A stretch of 64,000 nt of DNA from CAZEAP01 sp964510315 (GTDB lineage Bacteria > Planctomycetota > Brocadiia > SM23-32): the NCBI GenBank assembly GCA_964510315.1, contig CAZEAP010000004.1, positions 71,245-135,244 of the forward strand, read 5' to 3'. Of this stretch, positions 8,352-16,855 are shown one piece after another. The notes below the pieces were generated by a model that was not told the origin of the DNA, did no database searches, and saw only the letters and a list, made by a program, of their open reading frames with translations. Positions within the stretch are counted from its first letter, which is position 1. Each line of letters starts with the position of its first letter. Both the position numbers and the translations under genes were made by a program.

Positions 8352-10684
8352 ACGCGTGGACGACCGCCCTCCGAAGCCTCAGCGGGATCACGGGAGCCAC
8401 CGAGCGAGTGCGCCTTCGCTTCACCTGGGAGGGCATGCCGGAGGGACTCCCCGCCCTCGGCGCCATCCTGTTGGCAATCGGCGTGCTTGCGGCGCTTTAC
8501 CACTTCTACCGGCGGGAGCGGGGAGGGGCCTTGCGGTGGGTCCCCTTCGCGCTGCGCGTTCTGGCCTTCGTTCTGCTGGGAGCCCTCTTGCTGCGTCCGT
8601 CGATATCCAGGGACCTGGAACGAACGCTTCCCGGCCGGGTGGTGGTCCTTGCGGACCGGTCGGCCAGCATGTCGGTGCGGCGGGAGCCCATGGGCGGGAA
8701 CACGGCCCGGGCCTGGGCCGCGGCACTGTCCCTCCCGCCCGAGGAGGTCCCCGAGGAGCTGAGCCGCCACGAGATCGTGCGCAGAATCCTTGCGCCCGGG
8801 GGCGGGGGTCTGCTGGAACGGCTGAGCGAGCGCCACGAGGTGGGCCTGTTTACCTTTGCCGAGGACGCCCGCCGCGCGCTCCGGGTGGGCCGCGGGTCGC
8901 CCGGACCCGAGCCGCCCCGGTGGGCGGCCACCGGGCGAGCAACGGACCTGGCCGGTGCGCTTCGGCGGGCCCTGGAGGCTGAAGGGCGTCTGGCGGCCGC
9001 GGTGGCTCTCACCGACGGCCGCGACACAACGGGAGGCGATCCGACGGCGGTCGCCCGGGAGGCCGCAAAGCGCGGCGTGCGGCTGCATTTCGTCGGCGTC
9101 GGCAGCCCGGAGGTCCGCCCCAACCTGGCCGTGCGGGCCCTGGCCGGCGGCGACTACGCCGTCAAGGGCCAACCCCTCCGGCTGCGGGCGCTGGTCAGCT
9201 CCCGCGGCTACCCCGAGCGCGAAGTCGTGCTGACCCTGAGCGCGACCGACCCCGACACGAGCCGCACGCGGGAGGTGGCCCGCCGGAAACTGAGGCTGGG
9301 CGAGGGTGAGTCACGGCAGGTGGACCTGGAGCCGGTTCCCCGCCGTGCGGGGCGCACCATCTACTCCGCGCGCGTCGCTCCGCTGCCCGGGGAGTGGCGG
9401 GAGGAGGACAACGAGGCTGTCCGCGAAGTGACTGTAAAGGAACAGAAGATTCGCGTGCTGGTGGTCGCCGGTGCGCCCTCGCGCGACTACCGTTTCCTCA
9501 AGGCCCTTTTCCGGAGACATCCCGACTTCGAACGCCGGCTGGAACTGGGCCCGGAGGGCACGGCGGACCGCCGGGACGGCACGGGGGACTGGGACGTGGT
9601 CCTGCTGCTGGACCCGGCGCCCGGGCAACTGACGCCGGAGCGAACCCGGGAGCTGGCCGCTCTGGTGGATCAAGAGGGCGGGGGGCTCGCCTTCGTGGCG
9701 GGTCCTTCCTACAGCCCTGAACGTCTCCTGGACCCAGGCATGGAGCCGCTGCTGGAGATGTTGCCCGTCGTGCCGGACCGCGACGGCCTCCGACGCCTGG
9801 TCGGGTGGACGGGCTTTGCCACCGAAGAGCACCCTATCGAGGCGACGGCGGAGCATCCGATTCTGGACGTCCTGCCGGGGGAAGATATCCGTGCTCTCTG
9901 GGAGCGGATGCCGCCACTCTACTGGGCGCTGCCCACGGCGGGGAAGAAGCGTGGGGCGACCGTGCTGCTCAGGGTGGCCGACGGGGAAGGCGGCACCATG
10001 CCGCTGGCCGCGGTGCAACCCTACGGGGCGGGACGGGTCTTTTTCTGCGGCTCCCCCGGCACCTGGCGCTGGCGCCGAGCGGGCATCCCCCTCTACGAGC
10101 GGTTCTGGCTGGGGGCCGTGCGCTACTGCGCCGGCGGCAGGGCCGCCCGGCAGAAAGGGGTTTCCCTGCTGCTGGAGCAGTCGGAGTTCGCCCCCGGGGA
10201 GGCGGTCAGGATTCGGCTCCGCATTCAGGAGGGTGCGCCCCTTCCTCCCGGTGGGGAGGCCGCCCGCGTCAAGATCACCGGACCCGAGGCGACCGAGGCC
10301 ACGCTCAGGCTCCGGCCGGCGGAGGTGCCCGGCGTTTACGAAGGGGTGTTCTACCCCGAGCGCTTCGGCCGGTTTTCACTCGTCTGGGAAGAACCGGAGG
10401 GGGCGGGGGCGACGGAGCGCTTCACGGTGCGGCGGCCGGAGGCGGAGTTCGAGGAGGTCCGACCGGCGGTCGACCTGATGAAGCGACTGGCCGAACTGAG
10501 CGGGGGACGCTACTTCGCTCCCGGGGAACTGGACGAACTTCCGGCGGCGATACCCGACCGCACCCGCCGGACGGTCCAGCCCGGTCCCCCCCGGCCGGCG
10601 TGGGACAAGGTCGGCGTGCTGGCGGCGCTGCTGGGCTGCCTGGCCGCCGAGTGGCTGCTGCGCAAGCGACTGGGCATGCTCTGA
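8348..10684 (+). CDS. Large vWA-domain membrane protein with glutamine-amidotransferase-like domain
   Basis: 778 residues starting at a TTG (8348) that overlaps the previous stop as TTGA, with AAGGAGG at 8335-8341, so the two genes are translationally coupled. Two membrane helices near the N-terminus (about 35-55 and 65-85) precede a vWA domain with ADRSASMS near residue 103. A class I glutamine-amidotransferase-like fold follows around 375-470 (begins IRVLVVAGAPSRDYRF). Then come a beta-sandwich part and a C-terminal helix (VGVLAALLGCLAAEWLLR). This is the second half of a pair that is common in Planctomycetota. The biochemical function is unknown; both members probably work as one membrane complex. 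Confidence 0.85.
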   Translation: MNAWTTALRSLSGITGATERVRLRFTWEGMPEGLPALGAILLAIGVLAALYHFYRRERGGALRWVPFALRVLAFVLLGALLLRPSISRDLERTLPGRVVVLADRSASMSVRREPMGGNTARAWAAALSLPPEEVPEELSRHEIVRRILAPGGGGLLERLSERHEVGLFTFAEDARRALRVGRGSPGPEPPRWAATGRATDLAGALRRALEAEGRLAAAVALTDGRDTTGGDPTAVAREAAKRGVRLHFVGVGSPEVRPNLAVRALAGGDYAVKGQPLRLRALVSSRGYPEREVVLTLSATDPDTSRTREVARRKLRLGEGESRQVDLEPVPRRAGRTIYSARVAPLPGEWREEDNEAVREVTVKEQKIRVLVVAGAPSRDYRFLKALFRRHPDFERRLELGPEGTADRRDGTGDWDVVLLLDPAPGQLTPERTRELAALVDQEGGGLAFVAGPSYSPERLLDPGMEPLLEMLPVVPDRDGLRRLVGWTGFATEEHPIEATAEHPILDVLPGEDIRALWERMPPLYWALPTAGKKRGATVLLRVADGEGGTMPLAAVQPYGAGRVFFCGSPGTWRWRRAGIPLYERFWLGAVRYCAGGRAARQKGVSLLLEQSEFAPGEAVRIRLRIQEGAPLPPGGEAARVKITGPEATEATLRLRPAEVPGVYEGVFYPERFGRFSLVWEEPEGAGATERFTVRRPEAEFEEVRPAVDLMKRLAELSGGRYFAPGELDELPAAIPDRTRRTVQPGPPRPAWDKVGVLAALLGCLAAEWLLRKRLGML

Positions 10685-10698
10685 AGAAAGCCCTCTTC

Positions 10699-11454
10699 TC
10701 ACGCTTCGCGGGGGTCTTCGGGGTAGGTGACCTCGAGGAGGGTGAGTCCTTTGGCCGGTGCGGTGGGTCCGGCGGCCGGGCGGCTGCGCGCTTCCAGAAC
10801 GCCGGCGAACTCCTCGACGGAAAGCTTCCCCAGCCCCGCCCGCCGGAGCGTCCCGACGATGATGCGGACCATGTTGTAGAGGAATCCCTCGCCTTCGACC
10901 AGGTAGTGCACTTCGTCGCCGTCCTCGCGGATCTCGCTGCGGAGGACGCGGCGCACCGCACCCGAAGCCTCCGAGTGTTCGCTGGCGAAGCTGGTGAAGT
11001 CGTGCTCTCCCTCCAGCAGGGCCGCACATTCGGCCATACGGCCGAGGTCCAGCGGACGCCATTCCCTCAGCACGTAGCGGTCGCGAAGGGGCCGGGGTGT
11101 GGAGGAGCGGAGGATGCGATAGCGATAGAGCTTCGAGCGCGCCGAGCGCTGGGCGTCGAAATCACCGGGCGCTTCGCAGCAGTGCAGCACGGCAACGTCG
11201 TCGGGGAGCCAGAAGTTCAGCGCAGGCGCGAAGCGCTCGGTCGCCAGTTCCGAGGAGGTGCCGAAGTGGGCCGTCTGCCCCTCGGCGTGCACGCCGGAGT
11301 CGGTTCGTCCGGCTCCGGTGACGCGGATGTTCTCCTGCGTGGTCTTGAGCAGGGCATCCTCCAGCACTCCCTGCACGGTGCGGCCCTCGGCCTGGAGCTG
11401 CCAGCCCAGGAAGTCCGTGCCGTCGTATTCGATGGTGATCATGAGCCTGCGCAC
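10699..11454 (-). CDS. truA: tRNA pseudouridine(38-40) synthase TruA
   Basis: 251 residues from the GTG at 11454 (reads MRRLMITIEYDGT, as in many family members); an ATG at 11442 giving 247 residues is the alternative, and neither has a convincing ribosome site. The catalytic aspartate is D52 in GAGRTDSGVHAEGQ. Other family signatures include YRYRI and FLYNMVRIIVGT. The enzyme isomerises uridines 38-40 in the anticodon arm of tRNAs. The gene converges on the vWA gene, with 14 bases between their stops, and is divergent from the proS operon. Confidence 0.93.
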   Translation of the reverse strand: MRRLMITIEYDGTDFLGWQLQAEGRTVQGVLEDALLKTTQENIRVTGAGRTDSGVHAEGQTAHFGTSSELATERFAPALNFWLPDDVAVLHCCEAPGDFDAQRSARSKLYRYRILRSSTPRPLRDRYVLREWRPLDLGRMAECAALLEGEHDFTSFASEHSEASGAVRRVLRSEIREDGDEVHYLVEGEGFLYNMVRIIVGTLRRAGLGKLSVEEFAGVLEARSRPAAGPTAPAKGLTLLEVTYPEDPREA

Positions 11455-11563
11455 GGCGTTGGCACCTGTGGCGTATGGAGACGCAAGGCGTGGGTGTTGG
11501 GGGCCGCGGGTGAATCTATCGGAGGCGGCCGGCGGCGTCAAGACGGCACGCCCGGAGTTTTGT

Positions 11564-11592
11564 TTGCAGGGGATGGGGGGCGATTCTATAAT
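11564..11592 (+). promoter_or_regulatory. Strong candidate sigma-70 promoter for the proS operon
   Basis: TTGCAG at 11564-11569 and a perfect TATAAT at 11587-11592 with 17-base spacing, 68 bases before the proS start. It is the best consensus match in the window. Confidence 0.6.
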
Positions 11593-11659
11593 GCGCCCTC
11601 CCGGCGGTCGCGGAGCCGGCCACGGGGGTTTCCGGCTTCCCTCAGCCCCGAAAGACCGT

Positions 11660-12655
11660 ATGCGCTGGTCCGAGACCTTCATTCCCACGCTCCGCCATGC
11701 ACCGGCCGACGCCGTCGCCGTCAGCCACAAGCTCATGGTGCGTGCCGGTTTGGTCCGGCAGATGGCCGGCGGCTCTTACGCCTACCTGCCGATGGGGCTG
11801 CGCGCGCTGAGGAAGGTCAGCGGCATCGTGCGGGAGGAGATGAACCGCCTGGGCGCGCTGGAAGTGCGGATGCCGGCCCTGTGGCCGGAGGAGATGATGC
11901 GCAAGACGGGCCGCCTGGAGAGCTTTGCCGATGACCTCCTCCGGCTTGAGGACCGACGGGGGCGGCCACACCTGCTGGCGCCCACCCACGAGGAGGCGGC
12001 CGTCGCGCTGCTCCGGGACGACGTTCAGAGCTACAAGAGCCTGCCCCTCACGGTGTATCAGATTCAGACGAAGTTCCGGGACGAGCCGCGGCCGCGCTTC
12101 GGCCTGGTGCGCACCCGCGAGTTCCTCATGAAGGACGCCTACAGCTTCTGCGCCGATGGGGACGGGCTGGACGCCGGGTTCATGGGTTCCGACGGCCGGG
12201 GCCGGCCCTTTCTTATGGGCTGTTACGGGCTGGGAATGGATCGCATCCTGGCGGCCGTCGTCGAGACCGCGGCCGACGAGCAGGGCATCGTCTGGCCGCC
12301 CGCGGTGGCGCCCTGCGAGGTGATTGTCATAGCGCTGGGACCCGCGGAACAGGCCGTGCGGCGCGCCGCCGAGGAAGCATGTCGCACCATGGAAGAGGCC
12401 GCCCTGGACGTGCTGCTGGACGATCGGGACGCAAGTCCGGGGGTGAAGTTCAACGACGCCGACCTGCTCGGCTTCCCGCTTCGGGTCGTGGTCGGCCGGC
12501 GGTTCATGCAGCAGGGAACGCTCGAACTGCAGGTGCGCCGGGACGGAACCCGGGAGGACGTGGCGCCGGAGCGACTGTCGGCGGCGGTGCGCGCCCGGCT
12601 GGAAAGCCTGTCGGCGACGCGCTCCGACGTGAGGACGAGAGCAGGGACAAACTGA
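11660..12655 (+). CDS. proS: Prolyl-tRNA synthetase with large in-frame internal deletion
   Basis: 331 residues against about 570 for a bacterial-type ProRS. The N-terminal catalytic part is normal: KLMVRAGLVRQMAGGSYAYL, then motif 2 with RDEPRPRFGLVRTREF, then MKDAYSF. At about residue 172 (near base 12175) the sequence jumps from GLDA directly to the segment just before motif 3 (DGRGRPFLMGCYGLGMDR). The whole editing (INS/YbaK-like) domain and the flanking catalytic residues are missing, about 230-240 residues by comparison with the family. The C-terminal anticodon-binding domain is complete. The frame is preserved across the junction. The protein is unlikely to be a normal ProRS as written; either a natural deletion or an assembly collapse. 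First gene of an operon with DUF4416, ndk and a lipoprotein. Confidence 0.88.
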   Translation: MRWSETFIPTLRHAPADAVAVSHKLMVRAGLVRQMAGGSYAYLPMGLRALRKVSGIVREEMNRLGALEVRMPALWPEEMMRKTGRLESFADDLLRLEDRRGRPHLLAPTHEEAAVALLRDDVQSYKSLPLTVYQIQTKFRDEPRPRFGLVRTREFLMKDAYSFCADGDGLDAGFMGSDGRGRPFLMGCYGLGMDRILAAVVETAADEQGIVWPPAVAPCEVIVIALGPAEQAVRRAAEEACRTMEEAALDVLLDDRDASPGVKFNDADLLGFPLRVVVGRRFMQQGTLELQVRRDGTREDVAPERLSAAVRARLESLSATRSDVRTRAGTN

Positions 12656-12676
12656 AACTGACGGGGAGCAAGGGCG

Positions 12677-13222
12677 ATGGGTGAAACGCAAAGGCCGAGG
12701 CCGGTCAACCTTGTCTGCGCCGTGCTGGCGGGCAAAAAGCAGTGGCTGCGGAAGGCGAGGGACCGGCTGGAGAGAAGCTTCGGCCCGGTGGACCTGGAGA
12801 GCCCGACCTGGCCCTTCGAGCACACCGATTACTACACCGACGAGATGGGCGAAGAGCTGCTGCGCCGGATATTCAGCTTCAAGGAACTCATCGCGCCGGA
12901 CAACCTGGTGGCCGCAAAGCACACCACCAACCGGCTGGAGAAGGAGATCGCCGAAGAGGTGGCCGGGGGGCCTCCGCGGCCGGTGAACCTGGACGCCGGC
13001 TACGTCAGCCTCTCCAAGCTGGTGCTGGCCACCACGAAGGACTACACTCACCGTGTCTACCTGGGCGGCGGCATATACGCCGAGTGCACCCTCCGCTGGC
13101 GAGGCGGGGCCTTCCAGCCCTGGGAATGGACTTACCCGGATTACCGCACCGAGGAGTATCGGGAGTTTTTCGCCAGGGTGCGGGACTGCTGCCGGGAGAA
13201 ACTGGGCGAACGAAGGAGGTAA
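12677..13222 (+). CDS. DUF4416 family protein
   Basis: 181 residues, typical for DUF4416. The conserved features are visible: an N-terminal KPVKL-like strand (here RPVNLVCAVLAG), the FEHTDYYTDEMG segment around residue 47, KHTTNRLE around 76, and NLDAGYVSLSKLVLATTKD around 101-119 followed by HRVYLGGGIYAE. The function is not known; the family occurs in Planctomycetota, Deltaproteobacteria and relatives. It is 21 bases after proS and 9 bases before ndk, so it is co-transcribed with both. Confidence 0.85.
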   Translation: MGETQRPRPVNLVCAVLAGKKQWLRKARDRLERSFGPVDLESPTWPFEHTDYYTDEMGEELLRRIFSFKELIAPDNLVAAKHTTNRLEKEIAEEVAGGPPRPVNLDAGYVSLSKLVLATTKDYTHRVYLGGGIYAECTLRWRGGAFQPWEWTYPDYRTEEYREFFARVRDCCREKLGERRR

Positions 13223-13231
13223 CAGGCAAGA

Positions 13232-13702
13232 ATGGAGCGGACGCTGGTGTTTTTGAAACCGGATGCCGTCAGGCGCCGCCTGGTGGGCGAGATCATCGCC
13301 CGCTTCGAGCGGAAGGGATTCAGTATGCTCGGGCTGAAAATGGTGCAGCTCAGCGAACGGTTCGTCCGCAACCACTACGGGCAGCACGAGGGGGAGCACT
13401 TCTATGAGCCCCTGGTGCGTTACGTCACCAGCGGGCCCGTGGTGGCGCTCGTTCTGGAGGGAAAGAACGCGGTCACGGTGGTGCGCAGAATGCTGGGCGA
13501 AACCTTCGGTTCGGGTTCGGCACCGGGAACCATCCGCGGGGACATGGCCCTGAGCGACCGCTTCAACCTGGTGCATGCCAGCGACAGCTCCGAGGCGGCC
13601 CGCCGGGAGATAGAGCTTTTCTTCGAAGAGGCCGAGCTGTTCAGCTACCCTGAGGAAGCCACCCGATGGATATACGATCAGAGCGGCCCCGAGCCGATTT
13701 GA
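13232..13702 (+). CDS. ndk: Nucleoside diphosphate kinase
   Basis: 156 residues. It transfers the gamma phosphate from ATP to nucleoside diphosphates through a phosphohistidine, here H115 in NLVHASDS. The N-terminal TLVFLKPDAVRR and the GxxxPGTIRGDMA substrate loop are present. It is slightly longer than the usual 140-150 residues because of a C-terminal extension. AAGGAGGT lies upstream of the ATG. Third gene of the proS operon. Confidence 0.96.
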   Translation: MERTLVFLKPDAVRRRLVGEIIARFERKGFSMLGLKMVQLSERFVRNHYGQHEGEHFYEPLVRYVTSGPVVALVLEGKNAVTVVRRMLGETFGSGSAPGTIRGDMALSDRFNLVHASDSSEAARREIELFFEEAELFSYPEEATRWIYDQSGPEPI

Positions 13703-13724
13703 GCAAAAAGGCAGGAGGAAAACG

Positions 13725-14573
13725 ATGAACGGGAGCAAGAGAAACTGGAGAGACGCCGGTCTGCCGACCTTGATCGGGATGCTGTTGGTGTGCTTCGGGT
13801 TGGTCGCTGCCGCCGGCTGCGCCGAGAAGCCCACCATTGCCCCCGGCCCCCGCGCACTTACCGAGCCGCCGGACCTGGAGGCGGTGAAGCAGCAGCTCAT
13901 GCTGGAGAACACCAGGTGGAAGACCCTCAGCGCCAGGTGCATGGTGAACATTCGGAGCGACTACATCCGCGCGCCGCGCTCCCAGGCGGCGCTCGGCACG
14001 GGCCGGTTGGAGATAGGCAAGCCGGGCAAGATCCGCCTCAGGGTGCCTGAAAAAGGTCCGGCACAGCTAAAGCTGGTGGGCGACGGGCAGGACTACAGCG
14101 TGGAGATGCCGATCTTCGGCCTGCGCTATAGCGGAAGCTACGGGGGAGCCCTGCCGCGGCAGGGCAACCGGGTGCTGCTGATGCCCGACGACCTGGTGAA
14201 GGCGTTCGACTGGAGCAAGCTGTTCACCGATAAAGTCCAGGTGCCCCGTCAGCAGGGCTTCAGCTACGTCATTGATTCCCTGAAGCCGGTTACCGAACCG
14301 GAGCCGGCGCTGCGGCTGGTCAACAGCCTGACCCTTAGCTGGGACAGCCAGACGCCCGTGGTGTTGACACGCTACGAGCCGGATGGCTCGCTGCGGTCGG
14401 AGATGCGCTACTTCCGGTGGGACACCATCCAGACCGGGGAGAACAAGAGCACAAGGATCCCCTCCCGCCTCTGGGTCGGCTACATGCCGGGGCGGACCGC
14501 GACGCTGATAGGACTCCGCGACATCGTGCTGAACGAGCGGTTGGAGGGCGCGCCGTTCGGGCCCGCTCGTTGA
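13725..14573 (+). CDS. Predicted outer-membrane or periplasmic lipoprotein (LolA/LolB-like?)
   Basis: 282 residues. An N-terminal signal with hydrophobic core (TLIGMLLVCFGLVAAA) ends in a lipobox with the lipidated cysteine at C32 (AAAGC). The mature part is beta-rich, with LxIGKPGKIRLRVP and VEMPIFGLRYSG segments. This pattern recalls LolB/DUF4292-type lipoprotein folds, but I see no diagnostic motif, so the function is open. GGAGG lies 7 bases before the ATG. It is the last gene of the proS-ndk operon and converges on a zinc-finger gene with 7 bases between. Confidence 0.75.
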   Translation: MNGSKRNWRDAGLPTLIGMLLVCFGLVAAAGCAEKPTIAPGPRALTEPPDLEAVKQQLMLENTRWKTLSARCMVNIRSDYIRAPRSQAALGTGRLEIGKPGKIRLRVPEKGPAQLKLVGDGQDYSVEMPIFGLRYSGSYGGALPRQGNRVLLMPDDLVKAFDWSKLFTDKVQVPRQQGFSYVIDSLKPVTEPEPALRLVNSLTLSWDSQTPVVLTRYEPDGSLRSEMRYFRWDTIQTGENKSTRIPSRLWVGYMPGRTATLIGLRDIVLNERLEGAPFGPAR

Positions 14574-14580
14574 GGGGCCG

Positions 14581-14871
14581 CTACATCTGGGGCAGCCCCG
14601 GGAGGGTGATCCAGCCCAGCCCGTGGGCCAGCAGGATCACTATGACGGCCAGCACGATCACCATCAGCAGTTTCCGGAAGAGCCCGCTCCCGCCGGCTGT
14701 GCCCGCCTTCGGGGCGGTCTTCTTGTAGTCCCGGTATTCGGCGGCGCACTCCCTGCTGCAAAAGGCGCCGTGCTCGGTCTTGAAGGCGCATTCGTCGCAC
14801 ACAGGCTTGTGGCACTGGATGCAGCGGAACTGCGCGGGCCTGTCATGGCAGACTACACACTTTGTCTCCAT
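14581..14871 (-). CDS. Small B-box-like zinc-finger membrane protein
   Basis: 96 residues. Eight cysteines and a histidine (C5, C8, C17, C20, C25, C28, H34, C38, C42) form a B-box/MYND-like double zinc site. A linker follows, then one membrane helix about residues 62-85 (LLMVIVLAVIVILLAHGLGW). ATG 14871 is preferred over the upstream frame start at 14898 because GGGAGG lies 8 bases before it and the cysteine knuckle then starts at once. No specific function is known. It is last in the minus-strand run that starts with tig, 33 bases after hslU. Confidence 0.75.
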   Translation of the reverse strand: METKCVVCHDRPAQFRCIQCHKPVCDECAFKTEHGAFCSRECAAEYRDYKKTAPKAGTAGGSGLFRKLLMVIVLAVIVILLAHGLGWITLPGLPQM

Positions 14872-14903
14872 CCGGCGCACCTCCCGATAGGGGAACATAC
14901 CTC

Positions 14904-16274
14904 TCAGAGGATGTAACGGGTCAGGTCCTCGTCCTCCACCAGATCGGCAAGTTTGGAATCCACGTAGTCCCTGTCGACCACGACGTGTTCGGGGGCGATG
15001 TCGGGGGCGTCGAAGCTGATGGTCTCCAGCAGCTTCTCCATCACCGTCTGGAGTCGCCGGGCCCCTATGCTCTGGGCGGTGCTGTTGATCTGCTCGGCGT
15101 AGTCGGCGACCCGCTCCAGGGCCTCCGGGGTGAACTCCAGCTCTATGCCCTCGGTCTGCAGCAGGGCGCGGTACTGCTTGGTCAGGGCGTTGCGGGGCTC
15201 CTTGAGGATGCGCACGAAGTCGCTCCGGGTCAGCTCATCCAGTTCCACCCGGATGGGGAAGCGGCCCTGAAGCTCCGGGATGAGATCGCTCGGCTTACTC
15301 ACGTTGAAGGCTCCGGCGGCCACGAACAGGATGTGGTCGGTGCGGAGCATACCGTGGCGGGTGGGGACGTTGCAGCCCTCCACGATGGGCAGCAGGTCCC
15401 TTTGCACGCCTTCCCGGCTGACGTCCGGCCCCTGGGCTTCTCCGTGGGAGCCGGCGATCTTGTCCAGCTCGTCCACGAAGATTATGCCCTGGTTTTCGGC
15501 TTTCCACAGGGCCTTCCGCGTCACCGAGCGGCGGTCCACCAGCTTCTCGCTCTCCTGGTGTATGAGCACTTCGTATGCCTCCTCGACGCTCATTCGACGG
15601 GTGTCGGTGCGGGCGGGCAGCATCTCTTCCAGGAAGCTCTGCATGTCCACCCCCATCTCGTCCCCGCCGAAGGCCACCCCCTGCATGACCATCGGCTTTT
15701 CGCTGACCTGTATCTCCACTTCGCGGTCGTCCAGCTTCCCCTGGTGCAGCATCTCGCGCAGCCGCCGGCGGGCCCTTCGGCGCTGCTCGGCCCTTTCGGG
15801 CTCCTGAGTTCCCGCGCCGGGTTCATAGAGGAGGTCCAGCAGGCGTTCCTCGGCGTGTTCTTCGGCCTGGGGCCGGACCTCTTTCATCATGGCGGAACGC
15901 ACCATGTTGACCGAGAGGTCGACCAGTTCCCTGACCATGCTCTCGACGTCTCTGCCGTGGTATCCGACCTCGGTGTAGTGGGAGGCCTCAACCTTGACGA
16001 AGGGGGCGTTGGCGAGGCCGGCCAGTCGGCGGGCTATCTCGGTTTTTCCCACCCCGGTGGGGCCGATCATGATGATGTTCTTCGGCAGGACCTCGCGGCG
16101 CATTTCCTCGGCGAGCTGCTGGCGGCGCCAGCGGTTCCGCAGGGCAATGGCCACCGAGCGCTTCGCTTCGCCCTGTCCGATGATGTACTCGTCGAGCTGT
16201 TGGACGATGGCTCGCGGCGTCAGGCCCTCTACGGCAAGGTCTCGACCCGTATCTGGCGATTTGTGTAGACGCAT
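14904..16274 (-). CDS. hslU: ATP-dependent protease ATPase subunit HslU
   Basis: 456 residues. The AAA+ unfoldase caps the HslV peptidase. The Walker A motif is GPTGVGKT at 71-78, the Walker B region reads IIFVDELDKI, and the C-terminal tail ends in LTRYIL, the segment that docks into HslV. The pore loop reads GYHG (104-107) where the family has GYVG. The start ATG 16274 lies inside the last 46 bases of hslV; no closer start codon would keep the LTPRAIV beginning of the fold, so the overlap is probably real and implies translational coupling. Confidence 0.95.
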   Translation of the reverse strand: MRLHKSPDTGRDLAVEGLTPRAIVQQLDEYIIGQGEAKRSVAIALRNRWRRQQLAEEMRREVLPKNIIMIGPTGVGKTEIARRLAGLANAPFVKVEASHYTEVGYHGRDVESMVRELVDLSVNMVRSAMMKEVRPQAEEHAEERLLDLLYEPGAGTQEPERAEQRRRARRRLREMLHQGKLDDREVEIQVSEKPMVMQGVAFGGDEMGVDMQSFLEEMLPARTDTRRMSVEEAYEVLIHQESEKLVDRRSVTRKALWKAENQGIIFVDELDKIAGSHGEAQGPDVSREGVQRDLLPIVEGCNVPTRHGMLRTDHILFVAAGAFNVSKPSDLIPELQGRFPIRVELDELTRSDFVRILKEPRNALTKQYRALLQTEGIELEFTPEALERVADYAEQINSTAQSIGARRLQTVMEKLLETISFDAPDIAPEHVVVDRDYVDSKLADLVEDEDLTRYIL

Positions 16275-16783
16275 ATGTCGGCTGCGATTTCGAGTGCTTT
16301 CCGGACCACGGCCTCCGGCTCCAGGTCGGTGTTGTTCAGCAGTGCCCTTGCGGCGGCCACGGCCATGGGGCCGCCCGAGCCGGTTCCGAGGACGCCGTCG
16401 TCCGGCTCCACCACCTCGCCGCTCCCGTTGATCAGCAGGCTGTGCTCGGCGTCAACGGCGGTCAGCAGGCTCTGCAGCGGCCGGAGCATCTTGTCGGTGC
16501 GCCACTCTTTGACCAACTCGTGGGCGCTGCGCAGCAGGTTCCCGCCGTAGCTCTCCAGCTTGCCGCTGAAGCGGTCCAGCAGTGTAAAAGCGTCGCCTGC
16601 CGCGCCGGCGAAGCCCACGATGACCCGGTCCTGATGGAGGCGGCGGATCTTCACCGCCGACGCCTTCAGGACGGTGTCGTTGAGCGTAACCTGGCCGTCG
16701 CCTCCGAGGGCGACCGACCCGCCGCGACGGACCGAGAGGATGGTGGTGCTGCGCAGGCGCGGCTGACGGCGACCGGTCCCCAT
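16229..16783 (-). CDS. hslV: ATP-dependent protease peptidase subunit HslV
   Basis: 184 residues. It is a proteasome-like threonine peptidase that forms dodecamers with HslU. ATG 16783 is chosen because GGGAGG sits 5 bases upstream. This leaves a 12-residue leader (MGTGRRQPRLRS) before the TTILSVRRGG that normally starts the mature enzyme, so the nucleophile would be T13 after leader removal. GDGQVTL, GFAGAAGDAFTL and the C-terminal ICVYTN are intact. It is transcribed just upstream of hslU, overlapping it. Confidence 0.95.
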   Translation of the reverse strand: MGTGRRQPRLRSTTILSVRRGGSVALGGDGQVTLNDTVLKASAVKIRRLHQDRVIVGFAGAAGDAFTLLDRFSGKLESYGGNLLRSAHELVKEWRTDKMLRPLQSLLTAVDAEHSLLINGSGEVVEPDDGVLGTGSGGPMAVAAARALLNNTDLEPEAVVRKALEIAADICVYTNRQIRVETLP

Positions 16784-16855
16784 GACTTCCTCCCGCTGAG
16801 CCCTCGGGACCGACATTATCTTCGTTGCCCGCGCCATTTGCAAGCAGCCCGGCCC

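Noticed and set aside
11442..11454. Choosing the ATG at 11442 as the truA start
   Set aside because: The GTG four codons upstream gives a better family N-terminus; the evidence is weak either way.
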